NCBI GenBank assembly: GCA_041392805.1
Contig: JAWKLJ010000001.1
Location: 2,666,001 to 2,730,000, forward strand
Source: Saprospiraceae bacterium
Lineage (GTDB): Bacteria; Bacteroidota; Bacteroidia; Chitinophagales; Saprospiraceae
Reading direction: 5' to 3'
Length of the DNA: 64,000 bases
The notes beneath the pieces were generated by a model. It was not told the DNA's origin. It was given only the letters and a program-made list of their open reading frames with translations, and ran no database searches. A program made the translations under genes and the position numbers. Positions 1 through 8,513 of the stretch are shown here, piece by piece; within the stretch, counting starts at the first letter, position 1, and every line of letters starts with the position of its first letter.

Positions 1-772
1 CCAGCATAACTATTTCCACAATACACTCAAAAAAATACACATTGGTAAGGTAAATACGTTGAAAGTAGGTTTCAATAAAATCATTTTTATAGGGTACTTC
101 CCGCTTAACCTCTGCCATAAAGGGCTCAATGCAAGCTTTAACAAAAGGTGTAAATAAACTTCGGTTTGAAATCAAATCAGGGAATGCTGAAGGCCTAATC
201 CATTTGATATAAGTATTGTATTCTTTATCAATGCGCTGTCCGAGATCTACATAAAGAAGAAGCTTAGAAAGCATTTGATGAATATCATAAATATTGTTTT
301 CATTCTTCAACAATGGCTTTACTTCCTGATGTAGATAAAGGAACAGCAATTCTCTGAGGATATTTGAGGAAACTAAGTTGTGATTGATTTTCTCTGTTTG
401 CCCCTTCCTTACGTCATACTTGTCATCTAAAATGTGGTTATGCAGGTACTGTATAACGATGACTATTTCAAATACAAAGGGGAGTTTGATAAAAAATAGC
501 TCCTTCTCCTTCTCCTTAGCGGAATCATCAAAATCCTCAGATTCGCTATTTTTACTATAGGAAAGATATTCAAATAACTTCCGACTAAAATAGGCTCTTA
601 ATGGTTTTCCTTTGATCTTTGATTTGAAAAACCCTAAGGTGTAGGAAGACAACTGTCCGTCAGAGAAAACTTCATAGGGTTGGAGTAATTTTTCCAAAAT
701 AGCAACTTCGGCGGCTATTTTTTTCCCGGTTTCATCCATTTCCGCGAAACGCCTTTTTTTGATTTCTGCCAT
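1..772 (-). CDS. Isoprenoid (polyprenyl/terpene) synthase-like protein, 3' end outside the window
   Basis: An open frame runs from ATG at 772 off the left edge, giving 257 readable codons without a stop. Residues 54-60 (KGKPLRA) resemble the GKxxRP region of trans-prenyltransferases. Residues 110-124 read LHNHILDDKYDVRKG, which looks like the first aspartate-rich motif (DDxxD at 116-120) and its basic follow-up. The predicted helical, Leu/Ile-rich character fits a class I isoprenoid synthase fold. The second aspartate motif would lie beyond the window. The substrate cannot be told, and a divergent non-catalytic relative is possible. It lies on the same strand as, and downstream of, a methyltransferase gene, with about 350 bp between them. 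Confidence 0.55.
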   Translation of the reverse strand, partial: MAEIKKRRFAEMDETGKKIAAEVAILEKLLQPYEVFSDGQLSSYTLGFFKSKIKGKPLRAYFSRKLFEYLSYSKNSESEDFDDSAKEKEKELFFIKLPFVFEIVIVIQYLHNHILDDKYDVRKGQTEKINHNLVSSNILRELLFLYLHQEVKPLLKNENNIYDIHQMLSKLLLYVDLGQRIDKEYNTYIKWIRPSAFPDLISNRSLFTPFVKACIEPFMAEVKREVPYKNDFIETYFQRIYLTNVYFFECIVEIVML

Positions 773-1126
773 TTAAATCGATTTTAGGGATACCTTAACT
801 ACTAAAAACATAATTCAATTAAAAATCGTTCTCCCAAAATCAATTTTATTTCTAATAACACTGCCAGTTTATGTCAAAGTACTTAATCTTGAATAACATT
901 CAAGAATACAACAACTACAAGCTAAATTAATGCCACAAAAAGAAAAAAGGAAATAAAGCATTAAAAATCAGTACATTACACACAATAAAAGATAAGTTGT
1001 CAAAATAACTTATCGCAAATCATTTCGGATACCTTCTCTGAAAATCCGAAATGATTTCGGATTATTTTATGCAATAATCAATGGTAAGTCCAATTCAAGA
1101 AATACTATATAAAGAAATAGTTTTTT
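773..1126. other. A/T-rich intergenic gap with two adjacent perfect inverted repeats
   Basis: No reading frame is credible here. 991-998/1007-1014 is an 8-bp inverted repeat (GATAAGTT/AACTTATC) with an 8-nt loop. 1017-1030/1044-1057 is a 14-bp inverted repeat built on ATCATTTCGGA/TCCGAAATGAT with a 13-nt loop. Neither is followed by a clear T-run on either strand. They could be operators or weak terminators between the methyltransferase and the isoprenoid-synthase-like gene. Confidence 0.6.
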
Positions 1127-1921
1127 CTATAATAAACTGGGGATATCAAAACTACTATAATTGCCAATTAAGCTATTTTCACATTTAGCTAATAGTCTCG
1201 GTGATTCTATTCGTATAAAAGCGAAACTTCCATTATCTGTAATTTGAATAGTAGAAAACCCGTGTTTTCTCAAAACCTCATTAACTTCTCTTACTTCATA
1301 TTCCTTAAAGACACAGCTTTGTTCAGCTACAGTTTTGTTGCCTTTCTTTACAATATAATTTTTAGTGATTAATCGGTCTTTTTTATTAACACTAACTTTA
1401 TGAGTATAATAATGGCCATTACCGATATGCAATTCTGGTAAATCTATATGATTATTTTGAATAGATGCGACTACGACTCCATTCTCTTTAAGTATTCTTA
1501 AAATGTTTTTTAAAGCCTTAATATTATCACTTTGGGTATGTAAATAACTTAATAATTTGTAATTCCCTTCAGTGTCTTTTGTGACATACCACGCACCACC
1601 TATTGAAAAAGCGGCATCAAATTTTTTAGTTGCTACAAAATCCTTTATATCGGAACAATACAATTCTGCTTTCCCTTTTAATCTTCGCCTACAAACTTTC
1701 AGCATTTCTTCAGAAAAGTCTACACCTGTAACTCGATACCCTAAATGAATTAATTTTTCGGCAGCTAAGCCGGTACCGATTCCGATTTCAAGTAAATCAA
1801 TCCTTTCTCCGAATATTTTTTTTAAATCTAAGGCAATGGTTGTATAGTCATAATAACAGGTATTTACAATGGCATCATAAAACCTACTGATTCCTTTAGA
1901 GTATGTATTCTCGCATTTCAT
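1127..1921 (-). CDS. SAM-dependent class I methyltransferase
   Basis: A 264-residue protein starting at ATG 1921. The Rossmann motif I is clear (LLEIGIGTG near residue 43), followed by motif II (GVDFSEEMLKVCRRRL) and the acidic strand YCSDIKDF. The C-terminal half carries a beta-rich insert with HYYTHKV and a typical terminal strand pair. It belongs to the Methyltransf_11/25-like small-molecule methyltransferases and has no transmembrane segment, so it should be cytosolic. The substrate is unknown. The same-strand downstream neighbour looks like an isoprenoid synthase, which suggests, but does not prove, methylation of a terpenoid or quinone-like product. Codon use is A/T-rich compared with the genes after 2.6 kb. 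Confidence 0.85.
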   Translation of the reverse strand: MKCENTYSKGISRFYDAIVNTCYYDYTTIALDLKKIFGERIDLLEIGIGTGLAAEKLIHLGYRVTGVDFSEEMLKVCRRRLKGKAELYCSDIKDFVATKKFDAAFSIGGAWYVTKDTEGNYKLLSYLHTQSDNIKALKNILRILKENGVVVASIQNNHIDLPELHIGNGHYYTHKVSVNKKDRLITKNYIVKKGNKTVAEQSCVFKEYEVREVNEVLRKHGFSTIQITDNGSFAFIRIESPRLLAKCENSLIGNYSSFDIPSLL

Positions 1922-2594
1922 GGGTTTAGTTGTTTCGCTTTTTTACTGACAATCCTCCAATACACAAAGCGGAAAGTCTGAAAAATTTCACAATCTATAA
2001 AATTAGTTTTAATAATCACGGAGGGATGTTAGCAATTGAGTTATAGTCTAGCTTTAGCCCTACCCTAGCAAGTAATACATAATAGTAGAAAACAAGGCAC
2101 ATTATACAACATTATTTACGGTTGAACAAATTCATTGTTTCAAAACATCATATAATAATTATCACTAATGCAACTTAAAAATTGCAATCATGATGTTAAA
2201 GGGCCCAACGTCTAATTTTCACACGACAATACCACCTTCTTAATTTCAGGTCCATTTTACAGTTTCCTTTTGCCTTTTAGGTATTCAGTAAATTTTTATG
2301 TATTTCCGAAAAACAAACAACAAATATTTCGGCACAAATCTATTTAAAATTCACAAAAAATTGATTATCAAATCTTTAAACAATGGCACGATATAAGATA
2401 GAAGTGCTTTATATTTAATTTACTCTCAAATTCCCCCATGCCATGATTAAAATCAAAAACAACACCCCCGGCCCAACCAAACACCTCAAGGGCCTCCGCC
2501 GCTGCACCACCCGTGCAGCTTTCACTTGACAGCAGCAGCAACTTCTTTACAGCTATCAACAATAACTTAATACTAAAATTTAAAGGATTTCAAA
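1922..2594. other. Intergenic gap, A/T-rich with one small GC-rich hairpin
   Basis: About 670 bp without a convincing gene. The only structure I could support is a 7-bp hairpin at 2501-2519 (GCTGCAC, 5-nt loop, GTGCAGC) inside a short GC-rich patch, roughly 75 bp before the next gene. There is no obvious Bacteroidetes promoter match close to 2595. A minus-strand frame at 2368-2562 lacks an ATG and is discounted. Confidence 0.5.
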
Positions 2595-3287
2595 ATGGAA
2601 AATATTAATCTAAATGCACTTATTGGAATCGGCATTCTTGTTTTCTTTCTTTATGTTCTTTTAATGGGTGGGAGACAGCGGCATCATGGATATGGATATC
2701 CCCCTCCTGCAGGTGGATGCCTCGGTGCCTTGGGTAACACCTTGCTATTCTTTGTTGTACTGGGTTTAGCTGTTTATTTCGCTTATGCTTTTCGGGATGC
2801 TAGCCAGGAACATAATACACGACCCGAAAGTCCTAACGAAAGGGTACGTAATTTAGATCCGACCCCAGATACGCTACCGCCTAAAACAAGGCCACCAATA
2901 GAAGAACTATGGGACAAGGAATTCCAACCCGATACCAACCGTCGCTTGAATGTAAAACCGCGTCGCCATGAAGTTATTCCACCTAATTTGAAATTAGTTG
3001 ATGAAAAAATCATGGAGGAAGCGGTTTTTAATCCACCAACAGGTCATTTTTATGGCCAAAAGAGGGCAGTGGCTACAGAAGAAGGTGCCATCAAGGCAAG
3101 GAATGAATGGGACGCTATTTACCCTGATAGGGTATATATCGGCTATAGCGCAGCTGATCCAAAATATCCTTATAAAATATTGATCGGCCCTTTCGAAGAT
3201 AAGGAAACGGCAAGGCAATGGATGAGAGATGGAAAAATTTGGGTTCGCGATCTGAATCAGGAGGATATTATACTGCTGGATTTATAA
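2595..3287 (+). CDS. Membrane protein with C-terminal SPOR-like domain
   Basis: A 230-residue protein. Two hydrophobic segments (about residues 8-25 and 47-66) flank a Gly/Pro/His/Tyr-rich loop. A Pro-rich acidic linker follows (about 75-120), then a folded C-terminal domain. Residues about 165-220 have the rhythm of a SPOR domain: aligned Ala/Gly positions, VYIGY, then YPYKILIGPFEDKETARQW. SPOR domains bind denuded peptidoglycan glycans, so an envelope or cell-division-linked role is likely (family knowledge). The match is by pattern only. The gene stands alone, with a terminator just downstream. Confidence 0.6.
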   Translation: MENINLNALIGIGILVFFLYVLLMGGRQRHHGYGYPPPAGGCLGALGNTLLFFVVLGLAVYFAYAFRDASQEHNTRPESPNERVRNLDPTPDTLPPKTRPPIEELWDKEFQPDTNRRLNVKPRRHEVIPPNLKLVDEKIMEEAVFNPPTGHFYGQKRAVATEEGAIKARNEWDAIYPDRVYIGYSAADPKYPYKILIGPFEDKETARQWMRDGKIWVRDLNQEDIILLDL

Positions 3288-3326
3288 TGTCTGTATTAAC
3301 CGTTTTTGAATTTGTCTTGACTAATG

Positions 3327-3360
3327 GAGTGGGTGTGTTTCGGCACACTCACTTTTTTAT
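3327..3360 (+). terminator. Intrinsic terminator after the SPOR-like gene
   Basis: A GAGTGGGTGTG / CACACTCACTT-type stem (one G-T pair) with a 6-nt loop (TTTCGG) is followed by six T residues at 3353-3358. It sits about 40 bp after the stop codon at 3287. Confidence 0.85.
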
Positions 3361-3433
3361 TTTTTCGTATGTATCAAATAAGCGATATGCGCTTTAAACT
3401 TTTCCTATTTTAGCACCAAATTGACATTAACCT

Positions 3434-4021
3434 ATGCACACCCAACCCTTCACCAGCACCGCAGCCCTCCCCTACCTCGAACACCTGGCGCAGCTAAGGA
3501 TACAGGTTTTTCGGGATTTCCCCTACCTTTATGAAGGAGATATGGGCTATGAAATGGATTACTTGCAAACCTATATTCATGCGCCGGATAGTGTCATCGT
3601 GATTGCCTTTGATGGGGAGAAGGTGGTTGGAGCTTCTACAGGCATACCAATGGCATTTGAACCGGAGAACATCCAGCTGCCTTGGCGGGAACAAGGGTAT
3701 GACATCGATAAGGTTTTTTATTATGGGGAGTCGGTTTTGTTGAAGGGCTATCGGGGTCGGGGGATTGGGGTGCAGTTTTTTGAGCATCGGGAGCGCTGGG
3801 CCAGGCAGCTTGGGCGCTTTGATATCGCTACTTTTTGTGGGGTGGTGCGACCAGATGACCATCCTGACAGGCCGCCGGATTTTGTTCCGCTAGATGATTT
3901 TTGGCGCAAAAGGGGGTTTACCAAAACGAAAGACCTGGTCTGTTATATTTCCTGGTTGGATGTCAACGAGGAACAAGAAAGTGCTAAGCCTTTGCATTTC
4001 TGGTATAAAAGGATAAATTAG
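3434..4021 (+). CDS. GNAT family N-acetyltransferase
   Basis: A 195-residue soluble protein. The acetyl-CoA binding motif A is visible as GYRGRGIGVQFFEHRERWAR (about residues 111-130). It is preceded by the beta4 strand VFYYGESVLLK and followed by the beta5 strand FDIATFCGV. The Pro/Asp-rich C-terminal part (DDHPDRPPDFVPLDDFWRKRGF) is typical of GNAT enzymes acting on small molecules. The acceptor cannot be predicted. The next gene starts 30 bp downstream on the same strand, so the two may be co-transcribed. Confidence 0.85.
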   Translation: MHTQPFTSTAALPYLEHLAQLRIQVFRDFPYLYEGDMGYEMDYLQTYIHAPDSVIVIAFDGEKVVGASTGIPMAFEPENIQLPWREQGYDIDKVFYYGESVLLKGYRGRGIGVQFFEHRERWARQLGRFDIATFCGVVRPDDHPDRPPDFVPLDDFWRKRGFTKTKDLVCYISWLDVNEEQESAKPLHFWYKRIN

Positions 4022-4051
4022 GTCCTGAATTTTTACAAAAAAAACAATTAC

Positions 4052-5893
4052 ATGCGCATTTCAAACCCGACCAGTAAGTATCAAATTGCTTTTTTTCTTT
4101 TGATCCCAGTGCTATGTTTCAGCACACTTTCGGCTCAAATACCTATCCAATACCATCTTAATCTCGATGATATCAATCACCATGAATTGAATATCAGTAT
4201 CGATTTCCCAAGTGTGCCGCCAGGGGCTCTGCAGGTGAGAATGCCTAGAGCTTCCCCGGGGCGCTATGCAGTACATAATTTTGCTAAAAATGTCTATAGT
4301 GTCAAAGCTTATGATAAGGCGGGGAAGGAATTAAGTGTCTACCGGGTCAATACGCAACAGTGGGAGGTTGTGGGGCATCAAGGCTTCGTGCGGTTTGCCT
4401 ATACGCTTTTTGGGAATTATGGAGACGGGACCTACACGGGGATCGACAACCGCAAGCTCCACATGAATATGCCGGCGACATTTGCCTATGGCGTAGGCAT
4501 GGATAAGCGACCGATTGAGTTGTGTGTAGATTTGGGCGAGCACCCTGACTGGAAGGTAGCCACGCAACTGAAAGCATTAGATGAAGACTGTTTTTGGGCG
4601 CCTGATTATTATTATTTCTTTGATAGTCCTACGATGGTGGGGGATATTGATTTCCGTCGGTTTAAAATGGCGTCGAATGGAAAGGAGTACACCATTGAGG
4701 TGGCGATGAGCCATGAGGGAACGGATGAGGAACTAGATGCTTATGTCGAATGGGTACAAAAGGTGGTTGAGGCGCAAAAGGAAGTTTTTGGAGAGTTACC
4801 TGATTATGACTTTGGGCGATATACCTTCTTGGTCAGTTACAATCCTTGGGTATTTGGTGATGGGATGGAGCATCGAAATTCGACGGTGTGCAGCAGTAAA
4901 GGGAATCTTGCGAAAAATGCAAAAGGGCTGATCGGCACGATTTCTCATGAATTTTTTCACTGCTGGAATGTGGAGCGCCTGCGGCCAAAATCATTGGAAC
5001 CTTTCAATTTTGATGATGCGAATATGTCGGGGGAGTTGTGGTTTGCGGAGGGTTTTACCTCCTATTATGACGATCTCATCCTTTGCCGGGCCGGAATTAT
5101 TACACCTGATGAGTACGCAAGAGGGCTCACGGGCACCCTCAACTACGTCGTCAATTCTCCCGGACGCCAGTATCGCAACCCCATCGAAATGAGTTATAAC
5201 GCTCCCTTTGTCGATGATGCAACAGCCAATGACGAAACTAATTTTTCTAATAATTTCATTAGCTATTATTCTTATGGTGCCGTGCTTGGCTTGTGCCTGG
5301 ATCTGGGGATTCGCAAGGATTACCCTGGAAAGTCGCTGGATGATGTGATGCGATACTTGTGGCAAGCGCATGGGCGAACCGAGGTGCCTTATCAGATACC
5401 TGATTTGCAATATGCCGTTGCACAGGTCACAGGCGATGAGCAATTTGCGGCCGATTTTTTCCAGCAATCCATTTACGGCAGCGAATTACCCGATATTCCC
5501 GCTTTGCTAGCCCATTTTGGTCTTTCAGTTAAAACAAATGCCCCTAACCAAGTGGCGTTTAGATCAAATTTAGCCTTTTCGGAGGAAGGGGCTGAGGTGA
5601 GGGGCAATGTCGTGCATGGTGGCTCCCTGGATGAAGCAGGTTTGGTAAAAGGCGATATCATTCTTTCCATTGATAAGAAAGCGGTTAAAACGGAGGCGGC
5701 GTTTAAAGCGGTCATGGCACAGCTTAAAGTCGGCAAATCCTATCCTATCGAATTCATCCAAAATGGAATTCCTGCTGCTGGCACCTTTACGGGCAGGGAG
5801 GACCCGAGCTTTCAGGTGATGACGGCGGAGGAAGCAGGTGCAAGGATCAGCAAAGAGCTAGGAGAACGCCGCAGTGCTTGGTTGAAGCAGTAG
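4052..5893 (+). CDS. M61 family metallopeptidase with C-terminal PDZ domain
   Basis: A 613-residue protein. An N-terminal hydrophobic stretch ending near FSTLSAQ looks like a signal peptide, so the protein is probably periplasmic or surface-located. The N-terminal beta domain (about 30-200) is typical of M61 glycyl aminopeptidases. The zinc site is SHEFFHCW (HExxH near residue 297), with the downstream glutamate in ELWFAEGFTSYYDD. Residues about 505-590 form a PDZ domain (GGSLDEAGLVKGDIILSIDKKAV), as usual in the family. M61 enzymes remove N-terminal glycine or alanine from peptides, but the substrate here is not known. A second, shorter M61 paralogue lies at 21046-22596. Confidence 0.9.
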   Translation: MRISNPTSKYQIAFFLLIPVLCFSTLSAQIPIQYHLNLDDINHHELNISIDFPSVPPGALQVRMPRASPGRYAVHNFAKNVYSVKAYDKAGKELSVYRVNTQQWEVVGHQGFVRFAYTLFGNYGDGTYTGIDNRKLHMNMPATFAYGVGMDKRPIELCVDLGEHPDWKVATQLKALDEDCFWAPDYYYFFDSPTMVGDIDFRRFKMASNGKEYTIEVAMSHEGTDEELDAYVEWVQKVVEAQKEVFGELPDYDFGRYTFLVSYNPWVFGDGMEHRNSTVCSSKGNLAKNAKGLIGTISHEFFHCWNVERLRPKSLEPFNFDDANMSGELWFAEGFTSYYDDLILCRAGIITPDEYARGLTGTLNYVVNSPGRQYRNPIEMSYNAPFVDDATANDETNFSNNFISYYSYGAVLGLCLDLGIRKDYPGKSLDDVMRYLWQAHGRTEVPYQIPDLQYAVAQVTGDEQFAADFFQQSIYGSELPDIPALLAHFGLSVKTNAPNQVAFRSNLAFSEEGAEVRGNVVHGGSLDEAGLVKGDIILSIDKKAVKTEAAFKAVMAQLKVGKSYPIEFIQNGIPAAGTFTGREDPSFQVMTAEEAGARISKELGERRSAWLKQ

Positions 5894-6570
5894 GGCTTGA
5901 GCATTTTCGAGCTGGAGCTGAGAACCAGCAGGAAATAGCAAGGAATTCGAGCTGGAGCTCGGGACTGGCGGGGTAGGACGGTTCCGAGCTGGAGCTCGGA
6001 ACCAGCAGCTGGGCGCCTTAAACGCTCGTGAACGAGCCACCTCCAAGCCCGCCCGCCTGTAGCTCCAGCTACATCGCCTTGGGTTTCAATCAAAATTTCA
6101 ATGGCAATTTCAATTTCAATGGCAATTTCAATATCTCCTGTGTCGCTGGGGCTTGCCCCAACCCTCCACTACCTCTAAAACTCCAATAACTCCGCGTCCA
6201 AAAAAACTTCGCCGCTACGGGCTTTTTCGCGCCTTTTCTACCGATGGAGAATCCTGATGGGATTGGAAGGGGCTGGGTTGGGGGGGGTTCAATGGCAATA
6301 TCAATTTCAATGGCAAATTCAATGACAATTTCAAATTCAATGGTGGCTGTGTCGCTGGGGCTTGCCCCAACCCTCCAATAAAGTCTCGACACATCTTATA
6401 TGATCTTATATTCCTTATATGGTTCAAAGCTAGGCCCAAGCCAACCCTCCAATACCCCCACATCCCACAAAAAAAACCTCAAGCCAAACCTCCATTACCT
6501 CTAAACCTCCAATAACTCCGCGTCCAAAAAAAAACGCTCGTGAACCTGTCACCCTATGCCAAGCAAGCTT
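5894..6570. repeat. Repeat-filled non-coding region
   Basis: About 680 bp with no credible gene but several short repeats. (1) Three copies of CGAGCTGGAGCT at 5908, 5948 and 5985; the last is a near-perfect palindrome, TTCCGAGCT-GG-AGCTCGGAA, at 5982-6001. (2) Degenerate CAATTTCAATGG-type microrepeats at 6088-6133 and 6291-6342. (3) A 28-bp direct repeat at 6141-6168 and 6350-6377 beginning TGTCGCTGGGGCTTGCC. (4) CTCCAATAACTCCGCGTCC at 6181-6199 and 6507-6525. Similar CTCCAATA units form a hairpin at 39459-39545. Confidence 0.75.
5982..6001. repeat. Near-palindromic GAGCTGGAGCTC hairpin unit
   Basis: TTCCGAGCT and AGCTCGGAA are perfect reverse complements separated by GG. It is the third and most symmetric copy of a unit repeated at about 5908 and 5948. 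It lies within 110 bp of the M61 stop codon but lacks a T-run, so it behaves like a REP-type palindrome rather than a terminator. Confidence 0.6.
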
Positions 6571-7398
6571 TTACAAACGCGCCTTCAAGAAAGCTAAAGC
6601 CTTGGCATTTGCGTCACTTGCTGCCGTTTCATTAAAAGCAGGGTTGCTAGGATTTGCGAAGGCATGTTCAGCATCATATTGGTGAACTTCGATCTTTTTC
6701 CCAGTCGCCTTGGCCAAGTCTTCAAATTTACCTACGACTTCTGGGTTGATCCAGCCATCTTTCTCTGCAAAAATGCCCAACATCTCGGCCTTTAGTGGTG
6801 CCAATTCTTCTGCTTTTTGAACCGGCATGCCGTAATAAATAACACAGGCAACGCCTTGGTCAGCGGCCATGATCGAACTGCGTAAAGACCAACCTCCGCC
6901 AAAGCACCAGCCAATTGTCCCGATTTTAGCGGCTGCGCCCGCCTTGGCAATGGCGCCTTTAACGATAGCTTCTGCCCTTTCGGCTTTCACGGCTTGCATA
7001 AACTTACCCGCCTCGTCAGGGCTGGTAGCCACCTGGCCATCATACATATCCAAGGCCATCACATTAACATCACCCAATTCGGCAAATAAACGGTCGGCTT
7101 CTTCCTTGATGTGATCGTTGAGTCCCCACCATTCATGGATGACAAATAAGTACTTATTGGAAGCGGTGGTTGTCATCAAGGCATAAGCACTTCCCTCCGC
7201 TCCATCTGGTGTAGCAAAAGTGACCATTTGGCCTTGTGCCTGATGGTCATTTGCTTCAGGGGTATCGTGGGCATCCTTGAAGGCCTGGTCATCGGCGAAT
7301 TGAGCCATACCCTCCGCTCCTTCTGATTGGTTTTTATTGCCTCCGCAACTGGCCAACAGACCGATTGCCAGCGTAAAAAAGATTAGTTTCTTAAACAT
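6571..7398 (-). CDS. Dienelactone hydrolase family lipoprotein
   Basis: A 275-residue protein starting at ATG 7398. It begins with a lipoprotein signal (lipobox-like LLASC near residue 18), then an acidic, Gln-rich linker. The rest is an alpha/beta hydrolase of the DLH type. The nucleophile is the cysteine in IGWCFGGGWS, where dienelactone hydrolases carry Cys in place of Ser. The Asp is likely in FAEKDGWINPE and the His in YDAEHAFANP. The conserved HEWWGLNDHI loop is also present. DLH enzymes open lactones, but secreted members often have other ester substrates, so the real substrate is open. The gene is transcribed alone, divergently from the ABC operon at 7602. Confidence 0.9.
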   Translation of the reverse strand: MFKKLIFFTLAIGLLASCGGNKNQSEGAEGMAQFADDQAFKDAHDTPEANDHQAQGQMVTFATPDGAEGSAYALMTTTASNKYLFVIHEWWGLNDHIKEEADRLFAELGDVNVMALDMYDGQVATSPDEAGKFMQAVKAERAEAIVKGAIAKAGAAAKIGTIGWCFGGGWSLRSSIMAADQGVACVIYYGMPVQKAEELAPLKAEMLGIFAEKDGWINPEVVGKFEDLAKATGKKIEVHQYDAEHAFANPSNPAFNETAASDANAKALAFLKARL

Positions 7399-7601
7399 TG
7401 TGAGTTGGTTTAATAATTAAGACAATCATATTTAAAGGTAATACAAATTCAATGAATGATTGTTTAAACCTTATCGGCAAACGATGCAATCGATTCGAAC
7501 TTTCCTACGGTAAATCCCTAAAATCCCTACTTCTGTCGATTTATTTCCTTCAATTAAAAGGCATTAGAGATATTCGGTGATTAACTAAACTACTAAAACC
7601 A

Positions 7602-8489
7602 ATGGAGTTAACGATTGCGAACCTGAACAAAACGTACTCAAACGGTGTCCAAGCGCTCAAAGACGTCAACCTGACGATCCCACAGGGGATGTTTGGCTTA
7701 TTGGGCCCTAATGGTGCCGGTAAATCCTCCCTGATGCGTACCATTGCTACGCTGCAGGAAGCAGATAGCGGCAGCATCCACTTAGGGGAGATTGATATGC
7801 TCAAGCAAAAAGATGCCATCCGGCGCGTGTTGGGGTACTTGCCTCAGGAATTTGGAGTCTACCCAAAAGTCACCGCCGAAACGATGCTGGATCATATTGC
7901 AGCCCTCAAAGGTATCGCCAACCGCAAAGAACGCAATGAAGTCGTTACCTCCCTACTCAATCGGGTCAACCTCTACGATGTCCGAAAGAAAAACCTGGGT
8001 ACTTATTCTGGTGGGATGAAACAGCGGTTTGGGATCGCGCAGGCCTTGCTTGGCAATCCCAAGCTCATCATCGTAGATGAACCTACGGCGGGCCTTGACC
8101 CCACCGAAAGAAATCGCTTTCACAACTTGCTCAGCGAAATTGGCGAAAATACCATTGTGATTTTATCTACTCACATTGTCGATGATGTAACCAACCTTTG
8201 CCAGGACATGGCCATCATTTGCCTGGGCGAAGTGGTCGTGCAAGGCAACCCCAATACTTTGGTGAGTAAGATGCAAGGCCAAATTTGGGAGAAGTTGATC
8301 GACAAACAAGACCTCGACGAATACCAATCATCTTTCCGCGTGATCTCCACGCAGCTCAAAGCAGGGAAAACGCAAATCCATGTGTTTAGTGAAACGTCAC
8401 CGGATGCTTCTTTTACGCCATCCAAGACTAACCTGGAGGATGTTTATTTTACCAGGATCACAGAAAGAATGGAGTTGAGTGCTGTATAA
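7602..8489 (+). CDS. ABC transporter ATP-binding protein
   Basis: A 295-residue ATPase. It has Walker A (GPNGAGKS, about 34-41), a Q-loop (YLPQEFG), the ABC signature (TYSGGMKQR), Walker B (LIIVDEPTAGLD) and the switch His (ILSTHIVDD). The C-terminal about 80 residues follow the CcmA/NatA-like exporter pattern. The permease subunit, an ABC-2 permease fused to an M1 aminopeptidase domain, follows 24 bp later and is split by an IS. The ATPase is intact but may have no working partner. Confidence 0.92.
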   Translation: MELTIANLNKTYSNGVQALKDVNLTIPQGMFGLLGPNGAGKSSLMRTIATLQEADSGSIHLGEIDMLKQKDAIRRVLGYLPQEFGVYPKVTAETMLDHIAALKGIANRKERNEVVTSLLNRVNLYDVRKKNLGTYSGGMKQRFGIAQALLGNPKLIIVDEPTAGLDPTERNRFHNLLSEIGENTIVILSTHIVDDVTNLCQDMAIICLGEVVVQGNPNTLVSKMQGQIWEKLIDKQDLDEYQSSFRVISTQLKAGKTQIHVFSETSPDASFTPSKTNLEDVYFTRITERMELSAV

Positions 8490-8513
8490 TTGACTTTTAA
8501 AATCACATCTAAG

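Noticed and set aside
2368..2562. 64-codon minus-strand frame in the gap before the SPOR-like gene
   Set aside because: It has no ATG at its start, is low-complexity (Ala/Gly/Leu) and overlaps a hairpin. No family resemblance.
7488..7500. tRNA-like GATTCGAAC word
   Set aside because: No acceptor or anticodon stems can be built around it.
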